Source: Halioglobus sp. (GTDB lineage Bacteria; Pseudomonadota; Gammaproteobacteria; Pseudomonadales; Halieaceae). From it: a stretch of DNA of 61,739 nucleotides. The position numbers and the translations under genes are program-made. The notes beneath the pieces were generated by a model. That model ran no database searches. It saw only the letters and a list, made by a program, of their open reading frames with translations, and was not told where the DNA came from. The DNA lies in contig JARFQU010000123.1 in assembly GCA_029287595.1 (NCBI GenBank), forward strand, positions 1-61,739, in the 5' to 3' direction. This document shows positions 44,910 through 55,172 of this stretch, piece by piece; the first letter of the stretch is position 1, and each line of letters begins with the position of its first letter.

Positions 44910-46244
44910 ATGTCATTACAAGCGGTAGATACCCTGATTCACCCGGGCTGGATAGTGCCGGTGGTGCCCCGCGGCACGGTGCTGGAGGCCTACAGTATTG
45001 CCCTGAGCGGCGATCGCATCAGCGCAATCCTGCCGCGCGAGGAAACACGGGACATACAGGCTGCCAGGGTACTTGAATTACCCCAACACGCCCTGCTGCC
45101 CGGACTGGTCAACTGCCATGGCCACGCCGCCATGTCACTGCTGCGCGGCTATGCTGACGACCAGCCCCTGATGCCGTGGCTGGAACAGCATATCTGGCCC
45201 GCAGAAGCTGCCCATGTCAATGCGGAATTTGTGCGCGACGGCACCGAACTGGCCGTTGCTGAAATGCTGCGCAGCGGCACCACGACCTTCAGCGACATGT
45301 ACTTCTTCCCGGATGCCAGCGCCGAAGTGGCCCAGCGCCTGGGAATACGCTGCCAGATCAGCTTCCCGGTGCTGGAATTCCCGACCGCCTGGGCGCGCAA
45401 TGCAAACGAATACATCAGCAAGGGTCTCAGTCTTTACCACGACCTGAAACACAGCGCACTGGTCAATATCTGTTTTGGACCACACGCCCCCTATACGGTA
45501 GCAGAGGAAAACCTGTCCAGAATCGGCGTTATCGCGGCGGAGCTGGACTGCGCTATCCACATCCACCTGCACGAGAGCAAAGGTGAGGTTTTACAAGCGG
45601 TGGAGCTCAACGGTGAGAGACCGCTGGACACGCTGCATCGGCTGGGCCTGCTCGGCCCCCGCACCCAGTGTGTGCATATGACCGACCTGGGCGAGCAGGA
45701 CATGGCGCTGCTGGCGCAAACCGGCGCCAGCGTGGTGCACTGCCCGCAATCCAACATGAAGCTGGCCTCCGGCGCCTGCCCGGTGAGTAAACTCAGCGAG
45801 AAAGGCATCAATGTGGCGCTTGGCACAGACAGTGCGGCCAGCAATAACGACCTGAACCTGTTCGCGGAAATGCAAACAGCCGCCCTGCTGGCCAAACTCC
45901 ATAGCGGCGACGCCACCGCGCTGCCCGCCGCCGATGCACTGGCCATGGCGACCATCAACGGCGCGCGCGCCCTGGGTATGCAAGAGCACATCGGCAGCCT
46001 GGAAACAGGCAAGCAGGCGGACCTGATCGCCGTCGACCTGTCGGGGCCGGAAACACAACCGCTGTACAATATCCTGTCGCAACTGGTTTACGCCTGTAAT
46101 GGCAGCCAGGTCAGCCACAGCTGGGTGGCGGGACAACTGCTGATGGAGCAGCGCGAACTCACCCATATTGACCTGGCGGCGCTGTCGGCGCGCACCCGCG
46201 ACTGGCAGGCAACAATCAGCAATACCCAGGAGCAGGCGCAATGA
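44910..46244 (+). CDS. mtaD: 5-methylthioadenosine/S-adenosylhomocysteine deaminase (TRZ/ATZ family)
   Basis: This 444-residue metal-dependent amidohydrolase has the metal site [17 protein letters not shown] near residue 69. Next come HIWPAEA, the segment [11 protein letters not shown] near 225, VHMTDLG, and the Asp of [14 protein letters not shown] near 310. The family deaminates adenosyl compounds such as 5'-methylthioadenosine or S-adenosylhomocysteine. The homologue precedes ubiG in Pseudomonas too, where the methyltransferase produces S-adenosylhomocysteine. AAGGAC lies before the ATG. Its stop overlaps the ubiG start by four bases. Confidence 0.92.
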   Translation: MSLQAVDTLIHPGWIVPVVPRGTVLEAYSIALSGDRISAILPREETRDIQAARVLELPQHALLPGLVNCHGHAAMSLLRGYADDQPLMPWLEQHIWPAEAAHVNAEFVRDGTELAVAEMLRSGTTTFSDMYFFPDASAEVAQRLGIRCQISFPVLEFPTAWARNANEYISKGLSLYHDLKHSALVNICFGPHAPYTVAEENLSRIGVIAAELDCAIHIHLHESKGEVLQAVELNGERPLDTLHRLGLLGPRTQCVHMTDLGEQDMALLAQTGASVVHCPQSNMKLASGACPVSKLSEKGINVALGTDSAASNNDLNLFAEMQTAALLAKLHSGDATALPAADALAMATINGARALGMQEHIGSLETGKQADLIAVDLSGPETQPLYNILSQLVYACNGSQVSHSWVAGQLLMEQRELTHIDLAALSARTRDWQATISNTQEQAQ

Positions 46245-46951
46245 GCCGTGAAATGAATGTCGACCCCCAGGAAATCGCCAAGTTCGAAGCGCTGGCATCA
46301 CGCTGGTGGGATCGCAGCGGCGAATTCAAGCCACTACACGATATCAATCCCCTGCGCGCCAACTACATTGACCAGCACTCCCGCGTGGCGGGCAAACGCC
46401 TGGTCGACGTGGGCTGCGGTGGTGGCATACTGGCCGAAGCCATGGCACAGCGCGGTGCTGACGTCACCGGTATCGACATGGGGGAAGCCCCGCTATCGGT
46501 GGCCCGCCTGCACCAGCGGGAATCGGGCGTCACGGTGAACTACCTGCACAGCACGGCCGAACAACTGGCGGAGCAGGAACCCGGGAGTTACGACATCGTG
46601 TGCTGCCTGGAAATGCTGGAACACGTACCCGACCCCGCTGCCGTCATCGCCGCCTGCGCGACCCTGGCTAAACCCGGGGCCGGGCTGTACTTCTCCACTA
46701 TCAACCGCAATCCAAAAGCCTTTGCTTTCGCCATTGTCGGTGCCGAGCACATATTGGGATTACTGCCGGCGGGTACCCATGAATATGCCAAGTTCATCAA
46801 ACCCTCGGAAATGGGCAGCTGGATTCGCGAAGCCGGCCTGGTGCAGCAAGGCATGACCGGCCTGATCTACAATCCGCTGACTCGCCAATTCAAACTGCAA
46901 CCCCGGGATGTCAGCGTCAATTACATGGTGCGCGCGGTAAAGCCCGAATGA
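46241..46951 (+). CDS. ubiG: Ubiquinone biosynthesis O-methyltransferase
   Basis: This 236-residue SAM-dependent methyltransferase carries out both O-methylations of ubiquinone. The N-terminal pattern [33 protein letters not shown] is specific for UbiG. The SAM motif [15 protein letters not shown] lies near residue 52, and the late ends [14 protein letters not shown] and [10 protein letters not shown] agree. Overlaps with both neighbours (ATGA on each side) show a tight operon. Confidence 0.98.
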   Translation: MSREMNVDPQEIAKFEALASRWWDRSGEFKPLHDINPLRANYIDQHSRVAGKRLVDVGCGGGILAEAMAQRGADVTGIDMGEAPLSVARLHQRESGVTVNYLHSTAEQLAEQEPGSYDIVCCLEMLEHVPDPAAVIAACATLAKPGAGLYFSTINRNPKAFAFAIVGAEHILGLLPAGTHEYAKFIKPSEMGSWIREAGLVQQGMTGLIYNPLTRQFKLQPRDVSVNYMVRAVKPE

Positions 46952-47625
46952 CCAGGCGGCCGCAGCAGCTGCGCGCTGTCATCTTCGATCTCGACGGCAC
47001 CCTGGTAGACACGGCGGATGAATTTGTCCCCGTGGTACAGGCGCTGCGCGCGGAACACGGGCGCGAACCCATGGACCCCCAGCGCATTCGCGCATCCGTG
47101 TCCAACGGCGCCCGCGCGCTGGTCAGCCTGGGACTGGACATGCAGGAACACGAGCCCGAATTTGAGAGCAAGCGCCTGCGCCTGCTGGAACTGTACAGCG
47201 AGGTGCTGGGCAGTATCGCGCGCCCCTACCCGGGCATCCCGGAGCTGCTGCTGGAACTGCAGCAGCGAGACATTGGCTGGGGCATTTCCACTAACAAGCC
47301 GCGAGCCTATACCGAACCACTGCTGCACAGGCTGGCTATGCAACCTGCACCGGGGAGCGTGGTTTGCCCGGATGATATCACTGACAAAAAGCCGCACCCG
47401 GAGTCACTGTACCGCAACTGCCTGGAATTGAACTGCGCTCCACACCAGGCCATCTACGTGGGAGATCACCTACGCGATATCGAGGCGGGGCGCCGCGCCG
47501 GCATGTATACCATCGCCGCCGCCTACGGTTATATTGAACCCGATGACAACCCGAGCAACTGGGGTGCCGACGTCCAGGCCGACAGCAGCACCGCATTGCA
47601 TGCACTGATTTTTGCAAACGGCTGA
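46948..47625 (+). CDS. mupP: HAD-family phosphatase, MupP type
   Basis: This 225-residue haloacid-dehalogenase phosphatase has motif [14 protein letters not shown] near residue 15, motif [15 protein letters not shown] near 116, and the lysine and acidic motifs [14 protein letters not shown] and [16 protein letters not shown]. The position between ubiG and yciK is that of Pseudomonas mupP, which removes the 6-phosphate of N-acetylmuramic acid in cell-wall recycling. Without that synteny it could only be called a Gph-like phosphatase. Confidence 0.85.
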   Translation: MTRRPQQLRAVIFDLDGTLVDTADEFVPVVQALRAEHGREPMDPQRIRASVSNGARALVSLGLDMQEHEPEFESKRLRLLELYSEVLGSIARPYPGIPELLLELQQRDIGWGISTNKPRAYTEPLLHRLAMQPAPGSVVCPDDITDKKPHPESLYRNCLELNCAPHQAIYVGDHLRDIEAGRRAGMYTIAAAYGYIEPDDNPSNWGADVQADSSTALHALIFANG

Positions 47626-47634
47626 GAGAGCGAA

Positions 47635-48399
47635 ATGAATATTTACACTGCCCCCGCAAACTACCGCCCACACAACAAACTGCTGCAGGGCAAGACCCTG
47701 CTGGTGACCGGCGCCGGCGATGGTATCGGCCGCGCCGCAGCCCTGTGTTATGCCCGCTATGGGGCCACCGTGATCCTGTTGGGCCGCACCGGCGGCAAAC
47801 TGGAAGCCGTCTACGACGAGATCGAAGCCAGCGGCGGCCCCAAACCGGCCCTGGTGGAATTGGACCTGGCCACGGCCAACGAGGAGAACTGCATCAACCT
47901 GGCCTCGGGCCTGGCGGGCGAGTTTGAGCACCTGGACGGCCTGTTGCACAACGCGGGTGTTCTGGGCGAGCGCCGCCCCATCGAAAGCGCAGGGTACAGC
48001 GCCTGGCAGGAAGTCATGCAGGTCAACGTCAACGCCCAGTTCCTGCTGACCCGCCACCTGTTGCCCCTGTTAAAGGCGTCGCCCAGCGCCTCGATTATCT
48101 TCACCTCATCGGGTGTGGGCCGCACCGGCAGGGCCTACTGGGGCGCCTACGCGGTATCCAAATTCGCCACCGAGGGATTTTGCCAGGTACTGGCCAGCGA
48201 ACTGGAAAACACCTCTAAAATTCGCGTGAACTGCCTCAACCCCGGCGCCACCAATACCGCGATGCGCCGCACGGCTTACCCGGCAGAGCACCCCAATACC
48301 AACCCCGCTCCCGAAGACATCATGGCCAGCTACCTGTTTCTCATGGGCGAGGACAGCCTGGGCGTTACCGGACGCTCGTTCGACGCACAGTTAACTTAA
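47635..48399 (+). CDS. yciK: YciK family SDR oxidoreductase
   Basis: This 254-residue SDR has TGAGDGIGRAAALCYARYGA near residue 24, HNAGVLGERRPIE near 103 and YAVSKFATEGFCQVLASEL near 163. The N terminus YRPHNKLLQGKTLLVTGA is the YciK pattern. The activity is unknown, although the family is conserved in gammaproteobacteria. It ends the plus-strand operon of mtaD-ubiG-mupP, nine bases after mupP, and converges with rluB. Confidence 0.94.
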   Translation: MNIYTAPANYRPHNKLLQGKTLLVTGAGDGIGRAAALCYARYGATVILLGRTGGKLEAVYDEIEASGGPKPALVELDLATANEENCINLASGLAGEFEHLDGLLHNAGVLGERRPIESAGYSAWQEVMQVNVNAQFLLTRHLLPLLKASPSASIIFTSSGVGRTGRAYWGAYAVSKFATEGFCQVLASELENTSKIRVNCLNPGATNTAMRRTAYPAEHPNTNPAPEDIMASYLFLMGEDSLGVTGRSFDAQLT

Positions 48400-48436
48400 G
48401 ACAGCGACGCAACAAGCGCGACATCGTCAGGCGCAA

Positions 48437-48460
48437 GAAAAAATCGCCCCGTGAGGGCAA
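48437..48460 (-). terminator. Rho-independent terminator after rluB
   Basis: On the minus strand, ATTGCCC, the loop TCAC and GGGGCGAT (48460-48444) form a stem followed by six T residues (48443-48438). It lies in the 69-base gap between the convergent yciK and rluB genes and about 10 bases after the rluB stop. The plus-strand reading has no T-run, so yciK relies on something else. Confidence 0.8.
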
Positions 48461-48468
48461 TAACAAGA

Positions 48469-49416
48469 CTAGGGTCGAGGCCGACGCGGCCTGGTTGATT
48501 TGGGAGCACCGCGGCTACTGCGCTTGCCGAACTGGCGCTCCATGACCTCGCGCTCCTTCGCCGTGCCACGCTGCAGGTCTTTTACCGGCAGGTCCGCCAG
48601 GCGGTAAAGGCTTTTAACTTCCTTGTGGTCCAGCTCCACCCACTGCCCCTGCTTCACCCGGGAGGGAATGAACACGTCGCCATAGCGCACTCGCTTGAGG
48701 CGCGACACCGTGAGCCCCTGTGACTCCCAAAGGCGGCGCACCTCTCGGTTGCGACCTTCCATCAACACCACATAGAACCAGTGGTTGATGCCGTCACCGC
48801 CGCCGTCCTGGATATCCGCAAAACGGGCGATACCGTCTTCCAGCATCACCCCGTCTAGCAGTCGCTGCAACATAGCCTGATTCCACTCGCCCATCACCCG
48901 CACCATGTACTCGCGCTCGATATTACTCGAGGGGTGCATCAGCGCATTGGCCAGCTCCCCGTCGGTGGTAAACAGCAGCAAGCCCGAAGTATTGAAGTCC
49001 AGGCGACCTATGGAAATCCAGCGGCCGGTTTTCAGTTTCGGCAGGCGCTGGAATACGGTGCGTCGCCCCTGGGGATCATCCCGGGTGCACACCTCGCCAG
49101 TAGGCTTGTGATACAGGATACAGCGGGTCTGTTGCGCCGGGGCTCGATCCAGGGGTTTGCCGTCCACCGAGATGCGGGCCTTGTCATCCACCCGATCACC
49201 CAGGGTCGCGATCTTGCCATTGACCTCAATGCGCCTGGACTGGATCCAGGTCTCCATTTCACGGCGTGAGCCCAGACCTGTGCGCGCCAATACCTTCTGC
49301 AATTTTTCGCCGGCAACAGCTTTGGTCCCGTTCTCCTCTGGGTCGGTCGCGGATACCCGCGCTGATTGCGAACGTGCTTTTGGGGGAGGTGGCCCCTTGT
49401 GCGATTTACGGCTCAT
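48469..49416 (-). CDS. rluB: 23S rRNA pseudouridine(2605) synthase
   Basis: This 315-residue protein has an N-terminal S4 RNA-binding domain at about 38-85 ([22 protein letters not shown]). The RsuA/RluB-type catalytic domain follows, with the Asp of [28 protein letters not shown] near 140-165, and [28 protein letters not shown] near 222. The N terminus and C terminus are basic, low-complexity tails, as is common for RluB. Its start lies 14 bases downstream of scpB; the scp-rluB order is conserved in gammaproteobacteria. Confidence 0.95.
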   Translation of the reverse strand: MSRKSHKGPPPPKARSQSARVSATDPEENGTKAVAGEKLQKVLARTGLGSRREMETWIQSRRIEVNGKIATLGDRVDDKARISVDGKPLDRAPAQQTRCILYHKPTGEVCTRDDPQGRRTVFQRLPKLKTGRWISIGRLDFNTSGLLLFTTDGELANALMHPSSNIEREYMVRVMGEWNQAMLQRLLDGVMLEDGIARFADIQDGGGDGINHWFYVVLMEGRNREVRRLWESQGLTVSRLKRVRYGDVFIPSRVKQGQWVELDHKEVKSLYRLADLPVKDLQRGTAKEREVMERQFGKRSSRGAPKSTRPRRPRP

Positions 49417-49430
49417 GATCAGTCGCGGGC

Positions 49431-50405
49431 TCAGGCCCGGGTTTCGGACTCGGAATCTTCCGGGGCAGATTCGCCGGCGTTCTCATCCGGCTGGTCGCCG
49501 GCAATGGAGGGCTGGTCATCACCGGCCTGGCTCTCGGCAAAGCGGGCGGCGACAGCTGCCAGGTCCAGGGGCGTGGCATCATCCAGCGACGCTCCTTCAG
49601 ACTGCTGCTCCACGGCATCACCCTGTTCACCGCCGTCATCACCAGGGACATCGTCCTGCTGCAGTGCTTCAGGCGACTCTTGCTGCTGTGCCGCAGGTTC
49701 ACCCGCTTCAGCGTCGCTTTGTGTATCGGGTTGCTCCGAGCTGCCTTGCGGCGCCTCGACTTCCCCGTCGGGCTCTACATGCTCCGTGCCGCCTACTACC
49801 ACCAGTCCCGGGCCATCGGCGTTACCGCTGCCAACTCCGGGAATCGGATCGGTGAAACCCAGCTCCGCGTTAAGAGTTTCCATGTCGCGGATCTCCGCCA
49901 GCGCGGGCAGTTGATCCAGGCTTTTCAGGTTGAAGTAGTCCAGAAACTGGCGCGTGGTCGCATACATAGCGGGACGCCCTGGAACATCGCGATGCCCGAC
50001 AACACGAATCCACTCCCGCTCATGCAGGGTCTTGATGATATTCGAGCTAACCGCCACGCCGCGGATTTCCTCGATTTCGCCACGGGTAATAGGCTGGCGA
50101 TAGGCGATCAGGGCCAGGGTTTCCAGCAGCGCCCGGGAGTACTTCTGGGGTCGTTCCTGCCACAGGCGCGCCACCCAGGTGCTCAGCGACTGCCGCACCT
50201 GGAAGCGGAAACCGCTGGCGACCTCCTGCAGTTCGAAGCCCCGACCATCACAGCGTTCGGCCACTTCCTTAAGCGCCTCGCGAATAGCGGTGTTTTCGGG
50301 GCGTTCGTGCTCCTCGAACAGTTCCGCCAGTTGCGGCACCGTGAGCGGTTTGCCGGCAGCCAGCAGCGCGCCCTCTATAATCTGCACCAAACCTGTTTCC
50401 GACAT
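49431..50405 (-). CDS. scpB: Segregation and condensation protein B with a long acidic tail
   Basis: This 324-residue protein has the two winged-helix domains of ScpB in residues 1-185 ([48 protein letters not shown] and [22 protein letters not shown]). It binds ScpA and SMC in the condensin complex. Residues about 195-324 are a Glu/Asp/Gln/Ser/Pro-rich region without a recognisable fold. The ATG at 50405 gives a proper N terminus; a longer frame to 50441 lies inside scpA. Confidence 0.93.
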   Translation of the reverse strand: MSETGLVQIIEGALLAAGKPLTVPQLAELFEEHERPENTAIREALKEVAERCDGRGFELQEVASGFRFQVRQSLSTWVARLWQERPQKYSRALLETLALIAYRQPITRGEIEEIRGVAVSSNIIKTLHEREWIRVVGHRDVPGRPAMYATTRQFLDYFNLKSLDQLPALAEIRDMETLNAELGFTDPIPGVGSGNADGPGLVVVGGTEHVEPDGEVEAPQGSSEQPDTQSDAEAGEPAAQQQESPEALQQDDVPGDDGGEQGDAVEQQSEGASLDDATPLDLAAVAARFAESQAGDDQPSIAGDQPDENAGESAPEDSESETRA

Positions 50406-50406
50406 A

Positions 50407-51300
50407 TTATTCCGACCTTGCCTTAACGTGGATGGGACCAAAATTCTCAGTCTGCACGATCTCCACCAGTGATTCCTTGATTAACTCCATTACCGCCAGG
50501 AAAGTCACCACCACTCCCAGGCGCCCTTCGTTTGCGGAAAACAGCGACACGAAAGGCACAAACTGCTGCCCGGACAGCTGCTCCAGTACATCGGACATAC
50601 GCTCACGGGTAGACAGGGCCTCACGCTGGATGTGATGGCTCTCGAACATGTCGGCGCGGCGCAGCACCTCGCCCAGCGCCACCAGTAACTCGCGCATGTC
50701 CACGTCGGGATCGGGGCGGCTGCGATTGATATCCGGCGGCGCGGCACTGCCCACCCAGGTATCCCGCTCCAGGCGCGGCATTTCCTCAATATCTTCCGCG
50801 ACCTTCTTGAAGCGCTCGTACTCCTGCAGGCGACGGATTAACTGCGCCCTGGGGTCCTCTTCATCGTCTTCTGTCTCACTGGAACGCGGCAATAACATAC
50901 GCGACTTGATCTCCGCCAGCATCGCCGCCATCAGCAGGTACTCTGCCGCCAGCTCGAACTGCATGGCATCCATCAGCTCGACATAGTGCATGTACTGCTC
51001 GGTGATCTTGGACACATCGATCTCGAGAATATCCAGGTTCTGGCGCTTGATCAGGTAAAGCAGCAGATCCAGAGGTCCCTCGAAGGCCTCGAGGAATATC
51101 TCCAATGCCTGGGGGGGGATATACAGATCTTTAGGCAGTTCAGTGACCGCCTTGCCCATAACGACTGCGAAGGGCATTTCGCCCTGCGAGGGAAGAAGGG
51201 ATTCGGGCAGGGAAATGGCGTCGCCGGCGGGTGCTGCATGGTCACCCTCCGCCGCCGTATTCTCTGCTGGAGCTTCGGGATTGGATTCGTTGGCTGACAC
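50407..51300 (-). CDS. scpA: Segregation and condensation protein A
   Basis: This 297-residue kleisin-like subunit bridges the SMC heads. The N-terminal pattern [40 protein letters not shown] near 87-126 is the family signature. [21 protein letters not shown] is next, and the C-terminal winged helix is around [29 protein letters not shown]. The first 70 residues are a low-complexity acidic extension. It lies one base ahead of scpB. Upstream the YciO-type gene runs in the same direction, 50 bases away. Confidence 0.95.
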   Translation of the reverse strand: MSANESNPEAPAENTAAEGDHAAPAGDAISLPESLLPSQGEMPFAVVMGKAVTELPKDLYIPPQALEIFLEAFEGPLDLLLYLIKRQNLDILEIDVSKITEQYMHYVELMDAMQFELAAEYLLMAAMLAEIKSRMLLPRSSETEDDEEDPRAQLIRRLQEYERFKKVAEDIEEMPRLERDTWVGSAAPPDINRSRPDPDVDMRELLVALGEVLRRADMFESHHIQREALSTRERMSDVLEQLSGQQFVPFVSLFSANEGRLGVVVTFLAVMELIKESLVEIVQTENFGPIHVKARSE

Positions 51301-51350
51301 GTTCCTGCTACCTGTTGTTATGAGCTGCGCCTGTGCGACAGTATACCTGA

Positions 51351-51974
51351 CTAATCCTCAAAAGGCCTCACATCTCCCTTGCCGGCGCGCAAAACCATGG
51401 GTATGTCATCAGCCAGGTCCACCACGGTGGTCGGCTCCATGCCGCAATAGCCGCCATCGATCACCAGGTCGACCTCGTGCTCCAGGGTTTCGCGAATATC
51501 GTAGGGGTCGATCAGGGGTAATTCCTCCCCGGGCATAATCAGCGTGACGCTCATCAGCGGCTCACCCAGATCTGCCAGCAGAGCGGCGGCAATGGGGTTA
51601 TCCGGCACCCGCAATCCCACGGTCTTGCGCTTGGGGTGCAGCAGGCGTCGCGGTACCTCGGAGGTGGCCTTCAGAATAAAGGTATAGGGACCCGGCGTGC
51701 AGTGGCGCAACAAGCGATAGGCGGTATTGTCCACCTTGGCATAAGAGGATATCTCGGATAAATCGCTGCACACCAGGGTGAAGTTGTGGCGGTCGTCCAG
51801 CTTGCGTATGCGGCGGATGCGATCCAGCGCGTTCTTGTCGCCTATATGGCAACCCAGGGCATAGGCGGAATCGGTGGGATAAACTACTACACCGCCGGCG
51901 CGAATAATATCCACGGCCTGGCGTATCAGACGGGCCTGGGGATTATCGGGGTGTATTTGGAAAAACTGGCTCAA
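51351..51974 (-). CDS. yciO: Sua5/YciO/YrdC family protein
   Basis: This 207-residue protein matches the YrdC-domain group. GGVVVYPTDSAYALGCHIGDKNALDRIRRIRKL near 28-60 covers the KRS-like nucleotide site, and PGPYTFILKATSEVPRRLLHPKRKTVGLRVPDNPIA near 92-128 is conserved. YrdC and Sua5 make threonylcarbamoyl-AMP for tRNA t6A; the YciO subgroup is less active and its true role is debated. The position next to the PHP protein (as in the yciV-yciO pair) favours YciO over YrdC. Confidence 0.9.
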   Translation of the reverse strand: MSQFFQIHPDNPQARLIRQAVDIIRAGGVVVYPTDSAYALGCHIGDKNALDRIRRIRKLDDRHNFTLVCSDLSEISSYAKVDNTAYRLLRHCTPGPYTFILKATSEVPRRLLHPKRKTVGLRVPDNPIAAALLADLGEPLMSVTLIMPGEELPLIDPYDIRETLEHEVDLVIDGGYCGMEPTTVVDLADDIPMVLRAGKGDVRPFED

Positions 51975-51980
51975 CGGCGG

Positions 51981-52838
51981 CTACTCTTGTGAGGTTGGGG
52001 AAACGGCTGCGAAGCGTTCCCAGACACCGCGCAGACCATCAAGTGGCGGCAATTCTACACCGACTTGCGCGTTGTAGGAGCCATCCCGGTGAAAATCACT
52101 ACCGACTGAAGCCTCCAGCTCGAACTCCCTGGCAAGTCGTACCAGTTGCGCGATCTGGTCGGGCGTCTGGCGCGCACTGAGCACCTCTATCGCCGCACCG
52201 CCGGCTGCCGCGAAATCGATCGCCAGGCGCCGCAGCTTCATGCGTGTATAGCGGTATTTCAGTGGATGGGCCAACACTGCCACCCCCCCCGCGTCAACGA
52301 TCCAGCCAGTGACCTGGGCCAGTTCGGGCCAGAAGGCCTTCACATCTCCGACCTTGCCCTGACCCAGGTAGCGATCAAAGGCCTGGTTGTGGTCCGCCAC
52401 ATGCCCCTGCTGCACCATCCAGGTGGCAAAGTGCGGACGCCCCAGCTGACTGTCGCCGGCCACCAACTGCGCGCCTTCCAGGGCTCCGGGGAAGCCCAGC
52501 TTGCCCAGTCGCCGGGAAATTTTGGCACCCCGCTCCTGCCGCGCCTCGCCCAGCAGCGCAAGCCCATGGCGCATGGACGGCGCGTCCACATCCATAGCCA
52601 GGCCCACCACATGGATTGTGGTACCGGACCAGCGACAGGAAAATTCCACGCCCGGCAACAACCGCAATGCTGAAGAATTATGCGTATAATAGCCCTCCGC
52701 CGCCCGATAGCCCGCCACCGTATCGTGGTCGGTGATGGCCAGCAGCTCCACGCCCCTGGACAGGGCCCTATCCACCAGTTCGCTGGGATTGAGGGCGCCA
52801 TCAGAAGCAGTGGTATGGGTATGGAAGTCGATCAACAC
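51981..52838 (-). CDS. rnm: PHP-domain phosphoesterase, RNase AM (YciV) type
   Basis: This 285-residue protein has the PHP metal motifs LIDFHTHTTASDG near residue 3, LLAITDHDTVAGY near 34, the GVEFSC strand and the late LAHPLKYRYT and GSDFHRDG. In Escherichia coli RNase AM trims 5' ends of RNA and hydrolyses 3',5'-nucleotide bisphosphates. The start is uncertain: I use the GTG at 52838 close to the first strand; TTG one codon later is possible, and a TTG at 52925 would add an unconserved 29-residue leader. Its stop is six bases from the YciO gene. Confidence 0.87.
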   Translation of the reverse strand: MLIDFHTHTTASDGALNPSELVDRALSRGVELLAITDHDTVAGYRAAEGYYTHNSSALRLLPGVEFSCRWSGTTIHVVGLAMDVDAPSMRHGLALLGEARQERGAKISRRLGKLGFPGALEGAQLVAGDSQLGRPHFATWMVQQGHVADHNQAFDRYLGQGKVGDVKAFWPELAQVTGWIVDAGGVAVLAHPLKYRYTRMKLRRLAIDFAAAGGAAIEVLSARQTPDQIAQLVRLAREFELEASVGSDFHRDGSYNAQVGVELPPLDGLRGVWERFAAVSPTSQE

Positions 52839-52933
52839 AATCTTTACACTTAGCGCCTCAAGCGGGAACAGTCCCGCTCTGGCGCATCCGAGAGGAAAGC
52901 GCGCATGGTAACAGCCGGAGTACAACAGAATCC

Positions 52934-53521
52934 ATGAAGCAATTAGCCGAATTTGTGCCCATCGCGCTGTTTTTCATCGTTTACCAGCTGAAAGGCCAGA
53001 GTTTTTCGCTGGGCGGCTGGGAATACAGCTTTGACGGGATCTTCAGCGCCACAGCGGTATTGATGATCGCCACCGTGGCACAAGTGGCGATCACCTACGC
53101 CATCACCCGCAAGTTTGAGAAGCGTCTGCTGTGGTTACTGCTGGCTGTGGTGGTGTTCGGCGGCGCCACCCTGATATTTCGCAACCAGATGTTTATCCAG
53201 TGGAAACCCACGATTTTCAATTGGGCGCTGGCCCTCGCCTTCGGCGCTTCGCAATTTATCGGCGACAAGAATCTGATGGAGCGCACCCTGGGCAGCCAGA
53301 TTCACTTGCCAAAACTGGTGTGGACCCGACTCAACCTATTGTGGGTCACCAACTTTGCCATTGTTGGTGGGCTCAACCTGGTGGTTGCCTATGGCTTCAG
53401 CGAGGACACCTGGGTCAGCTACAAGCTGTATTCCGCCATCGGCTTTACCCTGGTGCTGACCATACTGACCGCGTTGCTGATCAGCCCGCATATGAAAGAA
53501 GAACAGCTCACAGATAAATAG
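52934..53521 (+). CDS. yciB: Inner membrane septation protein A
   Basis: This 195-residue protein has five hydrophobic segments and the family landmarks [12 protein letters not shown] at its start and [34 protein letters not shown] in the middle. YciB (also called IspZ or IspA) is an inner-membrane protein linked to envelope integrity and division. It is transcribed away from the rnm gene and begins the yciB-yciI pair, as in Escherichia coli. Confidence 0.95.
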   Translation: MKQLAEFVPIALFFIVYQLKGQSFSLGGWEYSFDGIFSATAVLMIATVAQVAITYAITRKFEKRLLWLLLAVVVFGGATLIFRNQMFIQWKPTIFNWALALAFGASQFIGDKNLMERTLGSQIHLPKLVWTRLNLLWVTNFAIVGGLNLVVAYGFSEDTWVSYKLYSAIGFTLVLTILTALLISPHMKEEQLTDK

Positions 53522-53532
53522 GATTTTTTCCC

Positions 53533-53832
53533 ATGTATTACGCTATTCTCTGCGAAGATGTCGCCAACAGCTCGCCGCTGCGGCAGCAGGCGCGACCGGC
53601 TCACCTGGAGCGCCTGCAACAACTGCTGGACCAGGGACGCCTGATGGTAGCGGGTCCTCACCCGGCCCTGGACACCGAGGAACCCGGGGACGCGGGCTTC
53701 ACCGGCAGCCTGATCATCGCCGAGTTCGACAGCCTTGAGGCGGCCACCGCCTGGGCCGACGCCGACCCCTACGTGGATGCCGGTGTGTTCAGCAGGGTCA
53801 AGGTCAAACCCTATAAGATCGCCCTTCCGTAG
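53533..53832 (+). CDS. yciI: YciI family protein
   Basis: This 99-residue protein folds as a dimeric alpha/beta barrel. [43 protein letters not shown] is the family N terminus, with the His-Asp pair in ARPAH and [36 protein letters not shown] closes it. It lies 11 bases downstream of yciB. The biochemical role is not established. Confidence 0.96.
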   Translation: MYYAILCEDVANSSPLRQQARPAHLERLQQLLDQGRLMVAGPHPALDTEEPGDAGFTGSLIIAEFDSLEAATAWADADPYVDAGVFSRVKVKPYKIALP

Positions 53833-53894
53833 GGCATTAGTACTGTAATCAAGCCGAGACTCTTTTCAGCCAACCCATTATTAAGGACATAATT

Positions 53895-54569
53895 TTGCGA
53901 TCCACCCTATTCCTAGTGCTATTTTCGCTGTTGTTTGCCGCTGCCGCCCAGGCCCAGAACGTGCGCTATGTCAGCGACAAGCAGTTTATTCCACTGCGCA
54001 GTGGCGCCGGCAGCGATTACCGTATCATCCACCGGGGCATTCCCTCGGGCACCCGGCTCACCATTGCGCGCACCTCCGGTGATGGCGAATGGGCTGAAAT
54101 TACCACCGAAAAGGGCACTACCGGCTGGATTCGCACCCAGTACCTGATGCAGGATCTGCCCGCACAAAACCGGGTGGACGCGGCGGAAAAACGCGCGGCA
54201 GAGGCGGTGGCGAAAAGTGCCGCCCTGAGTGAAGAGCTGGCTGCCTTGCGCGCCCAGAGCACGGAGCTGGAGGGACGGCTGAACAGCAGCGGTTCCGAGC
54301 TGGGCAGCGTCACAGAAGAACTCGCGCAATTGAAGCAGATCTCCGGCAACGCCATACAGCTGGACATCGACAACCGCCGCCTGGTGGAGGAGTCAGAGAA
54401 CCTGCGCTCGGACGTCGAAATGCTGGAATCTGAAAACCAGCGTCTGCAGGACAAACTGGAGAGTGAGGATTTTCTCAACGGCGCGCTGGCGGTACTGCTG
54501 GGCGTCATCATTACCCTGGTAGTGCCACGCCTGTGGCCTAAACGCCGCAAAAGTTCCAGCTGGGCCTGA
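53895..54569 (+). CDS. SH3-domain periplasmic protein with C-terminal membrane anchor (TIGR04211 type)
   Basis: This 224-residue protein has a signal peptide (residues 1-19, LFLVLFSLLFAAAAQAQ). A bacterial SH3 domain follows at about 22-85 (RYVSDKQFIPLRSGAGSDYRIIHRGIPSGTRLTI and GTTGWIRTQYL), then a coiled coil (about 90-190, rich in EEL/LESENQRL heptads) and a C-terminal anchor (LAVLLGVIITLVV followed by RLWPKRRKSS). Escherichia coli YgiM has the same plan. The start seems to be TTG at 53895 with AAGGA ten bases before it. Its cell-envelope role is unknown. Confidence 0.88.
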   Translation: MRSTLFLVLFSLLFAAAAQAQNVRYVSDKQFIPLRSGAGSDYRIIHRGIPSGTRLTIARTSGDGEWAEITTEKGTTGWIRTQYLMQDLPAQNRVDAAEKRAAEAVAKSAALSEELAALRAQSTELEGRLNSSGSELGSVTEELAQLKQISGNAIQLDIDNRRLVEESENLRSDVEMLESENQRLQDKLESEDFLNGALAVLLGVIITLVVPRLWPKRRKSSSWA

Positions 54570-54602
54570 TGCCCGCACCTATTTGATTGGAGATCATATT
54601 AC

Positions 54603-55172
54603 GTGATGAGATACCTGTTACTAGCCCTGGCCCTGCTGCTGTCACCGATGGTGGCCAGCGCGCAGACCTCGCCGAACAACCCCCAGGTGGTTATAAAAAC
54701 CAGCGAGGGTGACATCACCCTGAGCTTGTTCGCAGATAAATCCCCGGTGACGGTAGCCAACTTCCTGAGCTACGTGGACAGTGGTTTTTACAGCGGTACT
54801 ATTTTTCACCGGGTGATACCCAACTTCATGATCCAGGGCGGCGGCTTTACCCCGGACATGGTAGAAAAGGAGAAGGGTGAGCCGGTGGTCAACGAATCCA
54901 AGAATCGAGTGCACAATACCCGCGGAACCGTGGCCATGGCACGTACGAACGACCCGGATTCAGCCACCTCACAGTTTTTCATCAACCAGCGCAACAACCT
55001 GCGCCTGGATTGGGCGCCGGGCCGCGCCGGCTACACCGTGTTCGGGGAAGTCATCCTGGGCATGGATATTGTCGACTTCATCGCCACAGCCCCCACCGGA
55101 CAGAAAGGGCCCTTCGGCGATGTGCCCATAGAACCTATTCTGATCAAAGAAGTCGTGCGCGCCAACCCCTGA
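54603..55172 (+). CDS. ppiA: Periplasmic cyclophilin-type peptidyl-prolyl isomerase
   Basis: This 189-residue protein has a signal peptide (residues 1-21, LLLALALLLSPMVASAQ) and a compact cyclophilin domain. FHRVIPNFMIQGGGF near 75 carries the catalytic Arg and Phe, and RTNDPDSATSQFFIN near 117 carries the Gln. It helps protein folding in the periplasm. GTG at 54603 and ATG at 54606 both follow GGAG; the choice changes one residue. The stop overlaps the pdxJ start (TGATG). Confidence 0.94.
   Translation: MMRYLLLALALLLSPMVASAQTSPNNPQVVIKTSEGDITLSLFADKSPVTVANFLSYVDSGFYSGTIFHRVIPNFMIQGGGFTPDMVEKEKGEPVVNESKNRVHNTRGTVAMARTNDPDSATSQFFINQRNNLRLDWAPGRAGYTVFGEVILGMDIVDFIATAPTGQKGPFGDVPIEPILIKEVVRANP

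Noticed and set aside
47635-48399. YciK-type SDR as part of the catabolic island
   Set aside because: It is the conserved fourth gene of the mtaD-ubiG-mupP operon and carries no island operator.
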